Positions 10,747-19,989 of a DNA stretch of 64,000 bases are shown here, one piece after another. The notes under the pieces are model-generated. The model saw only the letters and a program-made list of their open reading frames with translations. It was not told the origin of the DNA and searched no databases. Position 1 is the stretch's first letter, and the number at the start of each line of letters is the position of its first letter. The DNA is from Chloroflexota bacterium (GTDB taxonomy: Bacteria; Chloroflexota; Anaerolineae; JAAYZQ01), in assembly GCA_018606645.1 (NCBI GenBank), contig JAGVRI010000018.1, positions 1 to 64,000 of the forward strand, in the 5' to 3' direction. The translations under genes and the position numbers were made by a program.

Positions 10747-11784
10747 CTAGCGGTGGATGACCACCAGGGTGCCCCGCGGGGCCCAGTCGAACAGCCACTT
10801 GGCCTCGGGAGTCTTCATATTGATGCAACCGTGGCTCATCGGCCGACCAAAGTTGCGGTGCCAATAGGTGCCGTGGATGGCATATCCCCGGTAGAAATAC
10901 ATGGTCCACGGCACGTTGGGTAGGTAGTACCCCGGTCCGGTCATCAGCGTCGATCGATATTTGGCGTAAATCCGGAACCGGCCGGTCACGGTCGGATACC
11001 GAGAAATGCCGGTGGAAACGACTGCGGTGAACACGGTTTTCTGCCCCTCATGAGCGTACAGACGCTGCTGGGACAAATCAACCTCGATCCACTTTCCGGT
11101 CAGGCTTTGGTCCTCTGGCACTTTCCGGGTCGGAGTAGCGGTCGGCGTCGGGGTGAAGGTCGGTGTCGGGGTGAAGGTGGGAGTGGGCGTCGGGGTGAAG
11201 GTCGGCGTTGGGGTGAGGGATGGGGTGAAGGTAGGCGTGGGAGTGGCGGTTGGGGTGGCCGTGGGCGTTGGGCTGGGCAACAGAGCAGCCAGGACGGTTC
11301 GAGATGCATCGCTGCTCAAGAATACGGCCAGGATCAGGACAAACAGCCCCAGCGCTACGACCATCCATCCAGCAGGGACACGGCGTGGCGGCGAAATGTC
11401 GGCCGCCGGCACCAGGGGACGCGGGACCGGTCCGTGCGACCAAGAGGGCAGCAGCGGTCCACGATAGGGAGGCAGATTCCCGGCAGCATGCCTCAGCTCT
11501 CGCACCATCTGCCTGGCCCGCTGGTTGCCAGGGTCGAGGGTCAGAACGTGCGCCAGGTGGGCCAGGGCCTCCTGGGGGTCATCCAGCACGGCTGCCCGCT
11601 CCAGCCAGGCATCTTGGTGGAGGGGGTCGAGTTCCAGCACGGTAGTGAAGTAACGTCGGGCTCGGGCCCGCTGTCCGGTCCGCGCGGCCTCCCTTCCCAG
11701 GCGCATCAGCGAAGCGATCTGCTCTTGCTGCGCTGCAGTGATGTCCCTGGCTTCTGCCGAAAGGCTACCATGATATTTTGGCAT
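10747..11784 (-). CDS. Membrane-anchored L,D-transpeptidase (YkuD domain)
   Basis: 345 residues from ATG 11784. Residues 1-100 are TPR-like ([38 protein letters not shown]). One transmembrane helix lies at about 132-150 ([17 protein letters not shown]). A linker of Thr-Pro repeats follows to about residue 215. The C-terminal YkuD domain has HGTYWH and SHGCINM, with the catalytic Cys near 320. Such enzymes make 3-3 cross-links or attach proteins to peptidoglycan outside the cell. The N-terminal cytoplasmic TPR-like part is unusual. An in-frame extension to 11988 exists, but the promoter at 11795-11823 lies within it, so the shorter start is preferred. Confidence 0.9.
   Translation of the reverse strand: MPKYHGSLSAEARDITAAQQEQIASLMRLGREAARTGQRARARRYFTTVLELDPLHQDAWLERAAVLDDPQEALAHLAHVLTLDPGNQRARQMVRELRHAAGNLPPYRGPLLPSWSHGPVPRPLVPAADISPPRRVPAGWMVVALGLFVLILAVFLSSDASRTVLAALLPSPTPTATPTATPTPTFTPSLTPTPTFTPTPTPTFTPTPTFTPTPTATPTRKVPEDQSLTGKWIEVDLSQQRLYAHEGQKTVFTAVVSTGISRYPTVTGRFRIYAKYRSTLMTGPGYYLPNVPWTMYFYRGYAIHGTYWHRNFGRPMSHGCINMKTPEAKWLFDWAPRGTLVVIHR
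11130..11275. repeat. Imperfect 6/12-bp tandem repeat encoding the Thr-Pro linker
   Basis: Short G-rich units such as GTCGGGGTGAAG recur about a dozen times on the + strand. They encode [12 protein letters not shown] linker sequence of the L,D-transpeptidase on the - strand. Length variation between strains is likely. Confidence 0.75.
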
Positions 11785-11794
11785 ATCTATATAA

Positions 11795-11823
11795 AATATA
11801 CCATAACAAACTCTTTTTGGCAA
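11795..11823 (-). promoter_or_regulatory. Promoter of the L,D-transpeptidase gene, near-leaderless
   Basis: On the minus strand TTGCCA (11818-11823), a 17-nt spacer ending TATGG, and TATATT (11795-11800). The predicted start point is only about 3-5 nt before ATG 11784, and no Shine-Dalgarno is visible. Confidence 0.7.
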
Positions 11824-11910
11824 ATCTCGGCGGCCCATCCACAATCGGGTGACGGAGAACTCTGCCGGCTGGAACACTCGTGGACCAGGTGCCGTCGCCC
11901 TACAGGTGGT

Positions 11911-11939
11911 TTGCCCTTTCTCGCGGTCGGCAGTAGAAT
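11911..11939 (+). promoter_or_regulatory. Promoter of the FG-GAP protein gene
   Basis: TTGCCC (11911-11916), a 17-nt spacer and TAGAAT (11934-11939), about 49 bp before ATG 11988, with AAAGGAGG as the ribosome binding site. Confidence 0.55.
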
Positions 11940-11987
11940 GAGCCATTCTGTCGGCCACGATGGCCGCGGCCAAAGGAGGCAATTGCA

Positions 11988-14900
11988 ATGAAACACTGGC
12001 GTCATCTTGTCTTGATCCTCGCCGTTCTCATCTCCACGAGCACCCCCGTCCTGGCTTTCCACGGCGACACCCGCGTCCAGGCGTCTACTGCTCCGGCAGC
12101 CGACCTGGCATTTGATTATTACCCCATCGACGGCACCCTTCCGGCTGGTCTATCGGGGGCTGTCGTCGATTTCGACGGTGACGGTGACCTGGACGTGCTG
12201 GGTGCTTCGTCGTCGTCCCAGACCTGGTATCAGGGTGTCTTCTGGTACGAAAACGTCCTGCCCAACAACTGGATCGAGCACACCATCGCCACCGATTCCC
12301 AGTACCGGGCGGTCGAGGGCGGCGACCTCGACGGCGACGGCGATGTGGACGTGGCCGCCTACCGCGCCGCGGATGGCGCTGCCGGCTGGTTGGAAAACCA
12401 GGGTGGGTCATTCGCCTGGCATACTCTGGTCGCCAGCAGCGCCGGCTACCGAGAGTTGCTCCGCGTGGTGGACCTGAATCAAGACCTGAACCTGGACGTG
12501 CTGGTAGCGGTCAGTGCCGGTCTGCTGTGGTTCGAGAACGACGGCGGAGGCACCTTCACCGAGCATGCGATCCAGACCGACCTGTTCGACGTGGTCGTGG
12601 CCGCCGACCTCGACGGCGATCTGGACCTGGACGTGGCTGCAGGTGTCGCAACCGACTCGAACGGCGGGGGCTTTCTCGTTGCCTGGGAGAACGACGGCAG
12701 TCAACACTTTAGCCAGCACGTTATCTGGGATTCGGGTACGCCCAACAACGTTGGTCCGAACGACCTGGTGGCGGCCGATGTGGACGGTGACGGCGATGTG
12801 GACCTGGTCACCGTCCACGGCGGCTCTGCCCTGGTGTCGTGGTGGGAGAACGAGGGCGAGTTCACCCTGGTGCGCCGTGACGTACTGACCAGCACCACCT
12901 ACCTGTTCAACGTGGATGCCGCCGACTTTGACCGAGACCTTGACACCGACCTGGTAATCGGCTACCGCTATCCCGGCAGCCAGCACCAGTCAGTGCGGTG
13001 GCTGGAAAACGACGGCGATGAGAGATTTACGATCCGTCCAGTGATGACTTCCTACTCATCGATCATGGACCTCGAAACTGCTGACCTTGACAGCAACTCG
13101 TGGCCCGACATCGTCGCCGTTGATTGGGACCCACTGGGGGTGATCTGGTTCGAGAACCGGGGCTTGGTGCCCGATCTCCTGCCCCCGGCGGCCATCACCG
13201 ACCTGAGCCTGATGGCAGGCAGCTTTCCCGGCGATGTCATCTTGCACTGGACTGCCACCGGCGACGATGGCGCGGTGGGCCAGGCGACCCGCTATGAAGT
13301 CCGGTGGGACGTGACGCCCATCCTGACCGAGGATGATTGGGCCAACTCGGCGCTGCCGGTTGACGGTCCCTACCCGGCGCCGGCCGCAGCCGGTACAGCG
13401 CAGGAGATGACGGCCCATTTTGCTCCCGGCGTCACGCTCTACTTTGCCGTCAAGGCCTGCGACGAGGATGGCAATTGGAGCGAGGTATCTACCTCGCCGT
13501 CGCTGACCATGCCTGGCCACCTGATCAGCGACGTCAATGATGCGCTAGAGACCGACCCGACGTCGATCCTGGGTGAGGAGGTGACAGTAGTCGGCGTAGT
13601 GGCCCGCACCGACGACTGGACGGGCGGACTGGGCGACGTGGTCCGCACGCACGAAGGGCTGATTAAACTGTTTGACACGATAAAGGGCCTGGCAGAGATC
13701 GGCTGGGCGCTGGTCGATCATGGCGGGTGGGCAGCGCTCAAGGTATTACTGGAGGGGACCATGAGCGGTCAGATGACGGATGACTGGATGTCAATGCGCG
13801 CAGCGATGATCGTTGGCACCGAGGCCGGCGAGGGGGGGGACCCGACCTTGTTGGTGTGGGACCCACAGGGCGCGCTGCCCGAGGCTGGTTATCCATTCAC
13901 TATCACCGGCGTGATCACCGAGCAGACCTTTCTATGGTTCGGTATCCGCGACTCGTTCTACTACCTGGACGTGACCGATGCCGGGGACATGGTCAAGGTC
14001 ATCCCATCGAGCGATGATGCCCATTTTCCCATCCCGGCAGGCTATGCGTTCAAGAACTCGATGGACATCGGCACGGGGATCGTCAACGGCGGGGAGCAAG
14101 TATGCGGCATCGGCATCGTGAACGAGCGGTACGAAAAGGGCGGCTACGGCTACCTGCAATTGACCCTCATGCAGCGGGCGCTGTCGGGCGGCGACCCGCC
14201 GATGCTGGCGCGGGTGGCGGCCGGTGAACCGCAGCCAGAACTGGGCGCGCTGGTGATGGCGTGCGGCACCAAAGACATCGGCTGGGTGGGCTGGCATTGG
14301 TGGGAGTTCGAGGGCTTTCTCGATACGACGGTGGACGATGGCAGCCTGACGCGACTGCGTGGTCATCTGGAGGAGATCGCCGGACACGAGATGGTGGGCC
14401 GGGCGGGGCTGTTCATCCACGCCGGCAGCCCGGTGGACCTGCATCTGACCGATCCGCAAGGTCGACACGTGGGGCCGTTGTACGACGGCGACGGGAATGC
14501 GATGGGAGTAGAGGAAGGCATTCCTGGCGCATTCTATATTTATGGCGCGGGTGAGGCGCCCGAGTCTGTCTGGCTGCCCAACCCGCTGGGGGGGCCGTAC
14601 ACCCTCCTGGTGGAGGGGCAAGCCTTGGGGACCTACACGCAGACGGTAGAGGTGCTGGATCCAGGCGGGAGGGCGACCTATAGCGACGTGCGGGTCGGTC
14701 GTCCGACGCTACCCGGCTCGGTGGATATGACGATCCTGGATCAGATCCCGGCCGCGCCGGGCGACTTGCGCCGGACCGTGGTCGGGCTGACCGTGTCGCT
14801 CGACTGGGCCGACAACGCCGAGCCAGACCTGGCCGGCTATCGGGTGTATCGGCAACGCATGGCTGATGGGCTGATCGTGCTGCTCACGCCCGACGACGTC

Positions 14901-15056
14901 CCCACGAGCCAGTATACCGACACGCTGCCCGACCGACAGGCCTACCGCTATTGGGTGACGGCGCTGGATACCATGCACAACGAAAGCGGCCATGCCAGCA
15001 CCGTGCCCGGCCTGGTGTATATCTCTCTGCCGGTCACCTTGCGGCGCTGGCCCTAG
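11988..15056 (+). CDS. Exported FG-GAP/VCBS-repeat protein with fibronectin III-like domains
   Basis: 1022 residues. A Sec signal peptide ([15 protein letters not shown]... PVLA, cleavage near residue 24) comes first. At least seven FG-GAP/VCBS-type repeats follow to about residue 390 ([48 protein letters not shown]), probably a calcium-binding beta-propeller. A fibronectin III-like domain lies at about 400-505, a middle part of unknown fold at about 505-900, and a second fibronectin III-like domain ([20 protein letters not shown]) near the end. The protein ends in [12 protein letters not shown]. It should be extracellular or surface-bound. The start is supported by AAAGGAGG 9 nt upstream. 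It stands alone between a divergent promoter and an independent operon. Confidence 0.88.
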   Translation: MKHWRHLVLILAVLISTSTPVLAFHGDTRVQASTAPAADLAFDYYPIDGTLPAGLSGAVVDFDGDGDLDVLGASSSSQTWYQGVFWYENVLPNNWIEHTIATDSQYRAVEGGDLDGDGDVDVAAYRAADGAAGWLENQGGSFAWHTLVASSAGYRELLRVVDLNQDLNLDVLVAVSAGLLWFENDGGGTFTEHAIQTDLFDVVVAADLDGDLDLDVAAGVATDSNGGGFLVAWENDGSQHFSQHVIWDSGTPNNVGPNDLVAADVDGDGDVDLVTVHGGSALVSWWENEGEFTLVRRDVLTSTTYLFNVDAADFDRDLDTDLVIGYRYPGSQHQSVRWLENDGDERFTIRPVMTSYSSIMDLETADLDSNSWPDIVAVDWDPLGVIWFENRGLVPDLLPPAAITDLSLMAGSFPGDVILHWTATGDDGAVGQATRYEVRWDVTPILTEDDWANSALPVDGPYPAPAAAGTAQEMTAHFAPGVTLYFAVKACDEDGNWSEVSTSPSLTMPGHLISDVNDALETDPTSILGEEVTVVGVVARTDDWTGGLGDVVRTHEGLIKLFDTIKGLAEIGWALVDHGGWAALKVLLEGTMSGQMTDDWMSMRAAMIVGTEAGEGGDPTLLVWDPQGALPEAGYPFTITGVITEQTFLWFGIRDSFYYLDVTDAGDMVKVIPSSDDAHFPIPAGYAFKNSMDIGTGIVNGGEQVCGIGIVNERYEKGGYGYLQLTLMQRALSGGDPPMLARVAAGEPQPELGALVMACGTKDIGWVGWHWWEFEGFLDTTVDDGSLTRLRGHLEEIAGHEMVGRAGLFIHAGSPVDLHLTDPQGRHVGPLYDGDGNAMGVEEGIPGAFYIYGAGEAPESVWLPNPLGGPYTLLVEGQALGTYTQTVEVLDPGGRATYSDVRVGRPTLPGSVDMTILDQIPAAPGDLRRTVVGLTVSLDWADNAEPDLAGYRVYRQRMADGLIVLLTPDDVPTSQYTDTLPDRQAYRYWVTALDTMHNESGHASTVPGLVYISLPVTLRRWP

Positions 15057-15179
15057 GTCGGGATCTGGCAGCGCGTAATGGGGTGAAGGGCTTTTCTAGA
15101 GGACAAACCCATTCCGTGGGAAAGGGGTGAACAGGAGAGCGAGGTAAGAGATCACCGATAAAGCTGGTTACATAGAGCA

Positions 15180-15208
15180 TTGACAGGCAAGGCGTTCTGC
15201 AGTACAAT
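15180..15208 (+). promoter_or_regulatory. Near-consensus promoter of the racemase/peptide importer operon
   Basis: TTGACA (15180-15185), 17-nt spacer, TACAAT (15203-15208). The expected transcript starts near 15215 and has a leader of about 158 nt. The leader contains the pair GCCGGGTTCGC / GCGAACCGGC, which can fold into a bulged stem. The rest of the 316-bp gap after the FG-GAP gene (15057-15372) shows no gene. Confidence 0.75.
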
Positions 15209-15372
15209 AGAGCCATGCACGGCGAAATTCTATTTTGTGAAAGTAGACCGGAAGGATGGACGGCGAGGCCGGGTTCGCCCGAAATGCAAGCGAACCGGCA
15301 TCCGGCGGCGTTGGGAGTTGCGGGAGGGCGAGCGGAAGCGCGCCGGGCAGAACCAGGCAAGCGAGGGCAGCG

Positions 15373-16140
15373 ATGAGAATCTACTATCTGATCCCAGGGC
15401 CCATGGGCGCCGGATTCGACGCCGAGGCTGAACTCCACCGGCGCGGGAGCCTGCTCCGGCGGTACGCGGCGCCGGGTACCGAAATCGGAATTGGCGACAC
15501 CGCTGAAGGGCCGGCCTCCATCGAGAGTGCATATGAGGAGTATCTCTGCATCCCGTCCATGGTGCGTCGCGCCGTCGAACTGGAGCAGGAAGGATGGGAT
15601 GCGCTCATCCTGGGGTGTTACGGCGATCCCGGCCTGGACGCGATGCGCGAGCTCCTGTCGATCCCGGTGGTGGGTCCGGGGGAGGCGACGGCGCTGGTCG
15701 CCGCCTCGCTCGGCCACCGCTTCTCGATCCTGACCATCACCCGGAGCGCCGTGGCCCCGATGGAGCGACAGATGCGGAATGTCGGCGTGGGCGAAAAGCT
15801 GGCCAGCGTGCGGGCGATCGATATCCCTGTCCTGCAGCTCCATCACGACCGACAGCGGACGGTGTCGGCTGCCCTGGTCCAGGGCCGCAAGGCGATCGAG
15901 AACGATCGGGCCGATACCCTGATCCTGGGGTGCATGAGCATGGGTTTTCTCGAAATTGCCGAAGCCATCGCTCCCGAACTGGGCGTGCCGGTGCTCAACC
16001 CGGCCCGCGTGTCCTTGAAATGGGCCGAAGCCATGGTCGGCGCCGGACTGACCCACTCGCGGCTGGCCTATATGCGGCCGCCCAAGCTGGCTTCAGGGGA
16101 GGCGCGCTCGATCGAGGACCTGTTCCACATTGCCACCTGA
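15373..16140 (+). CDS. Asp/Glu/hydantoin racemase-family protein
   Basis: 255 residues. The fold has two half-domains each with a Cys-containing loop: ILGCYGDPG (about residue 80) and ILGCMSMGF (about residue 187) provide the two catalytic cysteines of cofactor-independent racemases. The VVGPGEA and PVLNP segments fit the Asp/Glu/hydantoin racemase family. Longer in-frame starts back to 15256 exist, but the domain begins at MRIYYLIPGP. It is the first gene of an operon with a peptide-type importer, an M28-like peptidase and a CapA-like protein. That suggests conversion of D-amino acids or hydantoins released from an imported compound. Confidence 0.85.
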   Translation: MRIYYLIPGPMGAGFDAEAELHRRGSLLRRYAAPGTEIGIGDTAEGPASIESAYEEYLCIPSMVRRAVELEQEGWDALILGCYGDPGLDAMRELLSIPVVGPGEATALVAASLGHRFSILTITRSAVAPMERQMRNVGVGEKLASVRAIDIPVLQLHHDRQRTVSAALVQGRKAIENDRADTLILGCMSMGFLEIAEAIAPELGVPVLNPARVSLKWAEAMVGAGLTHSRLAYMRPPKLASGEARSIEDLFHIAT

Positions 16141-16199
16141 GGCAAGAAGGGACCATTGCAGATAGCGAAACCCGCAGTCCTGCAGGATGGAGGAGTCGC

Positions 16200-16216
16200 C
16201 AGGCGCAAAACGCCTG
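16200..16216. other. Small hairpin before the peptide-binding lipoprotein gene
   Basis: CAGGCG-CAAAA-CGCCTG, a perfect 6-bp stem 34 bp before ATG 16250, without a T-run. It may shape the mRNA between racemase and binding protein rather than terminate. Confidence 0.4.
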
Positions 16217-16249
16217 AGGTATTTTGAAAAAAATGAGGAGGAAGGGGAA

Positions 16250-17944
16250 ATGAAAGAGAAGCTTGTTTGGAGAGCAGCCCTGTGGGTGGTCAGCATCCTG
16301 CTGATCCTGAGCTGCGCGCCCACCCCGGCGCCCACCCAAGCGCCGCCACCCACGATGGCGCCGACCGAGGCGTCGCCACCCGCCACGGCACCGGCGCCGA
16401 CCGAAGTGCCCCAGCCAACCCCGACCACGGCGCCGCCCCCGGCCAAGCCGGTCGAGCAGGTGCTGGTCATTGCCACCGATCTGGATGTCAGTGGCCTGGA
16501 TCCGGCGGTCGTCTATGACCTGAGCATGCGCAACCTCGCCCTACTCTACGAGGGGCTGGTGACGCTCAAGGGCGGCACGATAGAGATTGTCCCTGCGTTG
16601 GCCAAGAGTTGGGACATCTCGGACGATGGACTGACCTACACTTTCCATCTTCGGGAAGGGGTCAAGTTCCACGACGGGACCACCCTGACCGCCGATGCGG
16701 TCAAAAAGTCGTTCGATCGCTTTATGGAGATCGGCAAGACCACGGCCTGGATGTTCAAGGACGTCCTGCAAGAGGTCCGGGTGGTAGATGACCTCACCGT
16801 CGAGATGAAACTCGCCCGGCCCTATGCACCGTTCCTGTCGCTCCTGACCTCCATCTCGGGCCCCCGCGTGATCAGCGCCGCCGCCCTGGACGCGCACATG
16901 GGTGAAAATCTGGCGCAGGACTGGCTCTTTGACCATGAGGCCGGGAGCGGTCCGTACATGCTGGAGAGCTGGGACCCGGGCCAGCAGACGATCACCTTGG
17001 TCAAGTTTCCCGAGTACTGGGGCGGTTGGGAAGGCAAGCACATCGAAAAGATCGTGATGCGCTATGTGGTCGAGACCTCGACGCGGAAGCTGATGTTGGA
17101 GACCGGGGAAGTGGATATGGCGCTAGGCCTGAATCCGGACGAACTGGAGTCACTGGCGGGGGTGCAGGGGATTGTCATTGATGAAAAGCCAACGATGCGC
17201 ATCTTCCTGGTCTTTATGAACACCCAGAAGGGACCGCTGGCGGACAAGAAGGTTCGGCAGGCTCTGGCCTACGCCATGGATTATGAGGGGGTGTGGAAGT
17301 ACGTCTATAACGGCAAGATGGTCCCGCTCTGCGGTCCACTCCCTCCCACCGATCCGGCAGCCTATCCCTGCGAAAAGTACCCCTACAAGCTGGACATGGA
17401 GAAAGCCAAGGCGCTCCTGGCCGAGTCGAGCTATCCTCAAGGAGGCTTTACCCTGGAGGGGCTGGTGTCGGAAGGCGACTTTGCGTTCCGCAAGACGGCC
17501 GAGATCCTGCAGGCGCAACTGAAAGAGCTCAACATTCAGCTCAACCTCACCGAGCTGCCCTGGGCGACCGTCTGGGAAAAGATCGGGAAGCTGGAGACGA
17601 TGGTGGATTTGATCCCGCTGCGCAACTATCCTGACTTTCCCGACTCGTCCAGCATCTATGCCAACCAGTATTCGTCCGCTGCCTGGGGGGCGGCCGGCTG
17701 GAACCTGTCCTACTACAAGAATGAGGAGTTTGACGCCCTGCTCCAGCAAGTGACCGAGACCACCGACCCGGAGGTACGGGCCCGGCTTTTCCAACAGATG
17801 GCCGAGATCGTCATCGAGGATGTACCCAATCTGTTCATCGGGACGCTGGTCAATCAGGTGGCCATGCGGGACAATGTGAAAGGGTATGTCTTTAACCCGG
17901 TATACATCTTCCAGATCAACGCCTACGACATGTACAAGGAATAA
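16250..17944 (+). CDS. Peptide/nickel-type ABC transporter substrate-binding lipoprotein (family 5)
   Basis: 564 residues. A lipoprotein signal ends in LILS-C (Cys near residue 21), followed by a Pro/Thr/Ala-rich tether to about residue 65. A family-5 solute-binding domain follows, with RNLALLYEGL, LAKSWDISDDGLTYTFHLREG... and KFHDGT. The start at ATG 16250 is chosen for the AGGAGGAAGGGG just upstream and because the signal peptide then begins directly; a start at 16187 would add 21 non-signal residues. The long C-terminal domain lacks truncation. It delivers peptides or similar ligands to the two permeases downstream. Confidence 0.93.
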   Translation: MKEKLVWRAALWVVSILLILSCAPTPAPTQAPPPTMAPTEASPPATAPAPTEVPQPTPTTAPPPAKPVEQVLVIATDLDVSGLDPAVVYDLSMRNLALLYEGLVTLKGGTIEIVPALAKSWDISDDGLTYTFHLREGVKFHDGTTLTADAVKKSFDRFMEIGKTTAWMFKDVLQEVRVVDDLTVEMKLARPYAPFLSLLTSISGPRVISAAALDAHMGENLAQDWLFDHEAGSGPYMLESWDPGQQTITLVKFPEYWGGWEGKHIEKIVMRYVVETSTRKLMLETGEVDMALGLNPDELESLAGVQGIVIDEKPTMRIFLVFMNTQKGPLADKKVRQALAYAMDYEGVWKYVYNGKMVPLCGPLPPTDPAAYPCEKYPYKLDMEKAKALLAESSYPQGGFTLEGLVSEGDFAFRKTAEILQAQLKELNIQLNLTELPWATVWEKIGKLETMVDLIPLRNYPDFPDSSSIYANQYSSAAWGAAGWNLSYYKNEEFDALLQQVTETTDPEVRARLFQQMAEIVIEDVPNLFIGTLVNQVAMRDNVKGYVFNPVYIFQINAYDMYKE

Positions 17945-18008
17945 GAGCGTGCCCCAAAACGGACATGGCTCCCGCCGGCACGTCCGGTGATCGCGTGTTC
18001 GGATCATC

Positions 18009-18040
18009 AGGGAGGCGACGGTGTGCAACGTCGCCTCCCT
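18009..18040 (+). other. Intercistronic stem-loop between binding protein and permease genes
   Basis: AGGGAGGCGACG (18009-18020), loop GTGTGCAA, CGTCGCCTCCCT (18029-18040): a perfect 12-bp stem with no T-run, 35 bp before the permease start. The position suits 3' end stabilisation of the binding-protein mRNA or partial attenuation. Confidence 0.75.
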
Positions 18041-18074
18041 GCCAACCGTCGCAGCCTGACCTTGAGGTAGGGGA

Positions 18075-19079
18075 ATGCTAGTCTATGCCATCCGCCGTCT
18101 GTTGGTCCTTCCCTTTGTGTTACTGGGCATCAGTGTGGTGCTCTTTTTCCTGACCCATCTGGTGCCTGGGGACCCGGCCAAAGTGATGGCCGGGGAACAT
18201 GCCTCGCCCCAGACGGTGGAGATCATCCGCAAGGAATTCGGTTTGGACAAGCCTCTCCCGGAGCAGTACCGCCTGTATGTGGCCAACCTGCTGAAGGGCA
18301 ACCTCGGCATCTCGATCGTTACCCGCCGTCCGGTGTCCAAGGACCTCGGCCTCTATTTCCCGGCCACCCTGGAGCTGACGATCTGCGCCGTCATCCTGAC
18401 GGTGGTGCTGGGCCTGCCGCTGGGCATCCTCTCGGCTACCAGGAAGGACAGCAAGCTGGACCATTTTGTCCGCCTGATCTCGTTGAGCGGCGTTTCGATG
18501 CCGGTCTTCTGGCTGGGCCTCCTCCTGCAATTGCTCCTGTATCGCCACCTGGGTCTGCTGCCGATCGGGGGCCGGTTAAGCGTCAGCACGGTGGCGCCGC
18601 CCAAGGTGACAGGCCTGTACACGGTAGACAGCCTGCTGGCCCTTGATTTTCCGACTTTTTGGCAGGCGGCGGTCCATCTCGCCCTTCCCTCGTTCACCCT
18701 GGCGTTCGGGTCGCTGGCGGTGGTGTCGCGGGTGACCCGATCCAGCTTGCTCGAGACGCTGGCCCAGGACTATATCCGCACCGCCCGGGCCAAAGGCTTG
18801 GCCGAACGAATGGTCCTGCTTCGCCACGCCGTCCGGAACTCGATCATCCCGACGGTGACGGTCATCGGTCTCCAGGCGGGCGCGCTGCTGAGCGGCGCCT
18901 TTCTGGTCGAAGCGGTCTTTAACTGGCCAGGGCTGGGCCTGTATACCGTGCGGGCGATCACCCGCCTGGACTATCCGGCAGTCATGGGCACCTCGCTGCT
19001 GATCACCGTGACCTTTGTCCTGATCAACCTGCTCGTGGACCTGCTGTACGGACTGCTGGACCCTCGGATCCGGTACTGA
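18075..19079 (+). CDS. ABC transporter permease, DppB/OppB type
   Basis: 334 residues with six predicted membrane helices. The N-terminus (AIRRLLVLPFVLLGISVVLFF) and the segment LVPGDPAKVMAG are typical of DppB. The EAA loop appears as RSSLLETLAQDYIRTARAKG, and the C-terminal LLYGLLDPRIRY is also typical. It is the inner-membrane half of a peptide or related importer. It is followed after 16 bp by the second permease. No DppD/DppF ATPase gene is present in the window. Confidence 0.94.
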   Translation: MLVYAIRRLLVLPFVLLGISVVLFFLTHLVPGDPAKVMAGEHASPQTVEIIRKEFGLDKPLPEQYRLYVANLLKGNLGISIVTRRPVSKDLGLYFPATLELTICAVILTVVLGLPLGILSATRKDSKLDHFVRLISLSGVSMPVFWLGLLLQLLLYRHLGLLPIGGRLSVSTVAPPKVTGLYTVDSLLALDFPTFWQAAVHLALPSFTLAFGSLAVVSRVTRSSLLETLAQDYIRTARAKGLAERMVLLRHAVRNSIIPTVTVIGLQAGALLSGAFLVEAVFNWPGLGLYTVRAITRLDYPAVMGTSLLITVTFVLINLLVDLLYGLLDPRIRY

Positions 19080-19095
19080 CCGGTCAGGCCTGACC

Positions 19096-19944
19096 ATGTC
19101 GAAGGGGAGAGGTCGGTTGGCACGACTGCTACGAAAACACTGGACCGGTTTCCTGGGACTGGCTACCCTGATCCTGCTGGTCCTGGCGGCCATATTCGCC
19201 CCGTTCCTGGCGCCGGCCGGGCCGACCCAGATCATGCTGCCGAACAAACTGCTGCCTCCCTCGCTGGCCCACCCGTTTGGCACCGACGATCTGGGGCGGG
19301 ATGTCTTGAGCCGGGTGATCTACGGGGGGCGCATCTCGTTGGCCAGTGGGGTGGTCGTGGTCCTGATCGCCATGCTGTTGGGCGTGGTCCTGGGTCTGGT
19401 GGCCGGATATTGGGGCGGGGTGATCGATGGCGTGGTGATGAGGGTCTCAGATGTGTTCCTGTCGTTCCCGCGCCTGGTGCTGGCGATGGCCATCGCCGCT
19501 TCCTTGGGCGCGGGACTGATCAACGGCATGATCGCCGTGGCGCTCAGTTGGTGGCCGTGGTATGCACGGCTGGTCCGCAGCCAGGTGCTCAGTCTCAAGC
19601 AGGCCGACTTTGTCACGGCCGCTTCCTCCACCGGGGCCAGCCATGGCCGGATCATCGTGCGCCACCTGCTGCCGAACATCATCGGCCTGATTGCGGTCCA
19701 GTCTTCGCTCGATCTGGGCTATGCCATTCTGTTCACCGCCAGCCTGAGCTTCATCGGACTGGGCGCCCAGCCTCCCACCCCAGAATGGGGGGCGATGATC
19801 TCCCAGGGGCGCAACTATATGTTGACCCACTGGTGGTATCCGACTTTTCCGGGGCTGGCGATCTTTGTCGCCGTCCTGGGGGCCAACCTGTTTGGCGACA
19901 CGTTGCGTGACATCCTGGACCCCCGGTTGCGGCACACCATATAG
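19096..19944 (+). CDS. ABC transporter permease, DppC/OppC type
   Basis: 282 residues. The DppC-type N-terminal segment, GTDDLGRDVLSRVIYGGRIS, the EAA-like loop with ADFVTAASSTGASHGRI, and the C-terminal DTLRDILDPRLR are all present. It forms the permease pair with the preceding protein. The 14-bp palindrome GGTCAGGCCTGACC (19082-19095) abuts the ATG. The start is ATG 19096. Confidence 0.94.
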   Translation: MSKGRGRLARLLRKHWTGFLGLATLILLVLAAIFAPFLAPAGPTQIMLPNKLLPPSLAHPFGTDDLGRDVLSRVIYGGRISLASGVVVVLIAMLLGVVLGLVAGYWGGVIDGVVMRVSDVFLSFPRLVLAMAIAASLGAGLINGMIAVALSWWPWYARLVRSQVLSLKQADFVTAASSTGASHGRIIVRHLLPNIIGLIAVQSSLDLGYAILFTASLSFIGLGAQPPTPEWGAMISQGRNYMLTHWWYPTFPGLAIFVAVLGANLFGDTLRDILDPRLRHTI

Positions 19945-19989
19945 GCGGCCAGCATCCCGGCCATTGATCGACACGGAGGAATGAAAGCA

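Noticed and set aside
11130..11275. CRISPR-like array
   Set aside because: Short imperfect units without spacers, and in frame with a Thr-Pro linker of a real protein.
12150..13160. DNA tandem repeat
   Set aside because: The repetition (GACGGCGACGGCGATGTGGAC-like units, shorter matches only) follows from the coded FG-GAP protein repeats rather than an independent DNA repeat.
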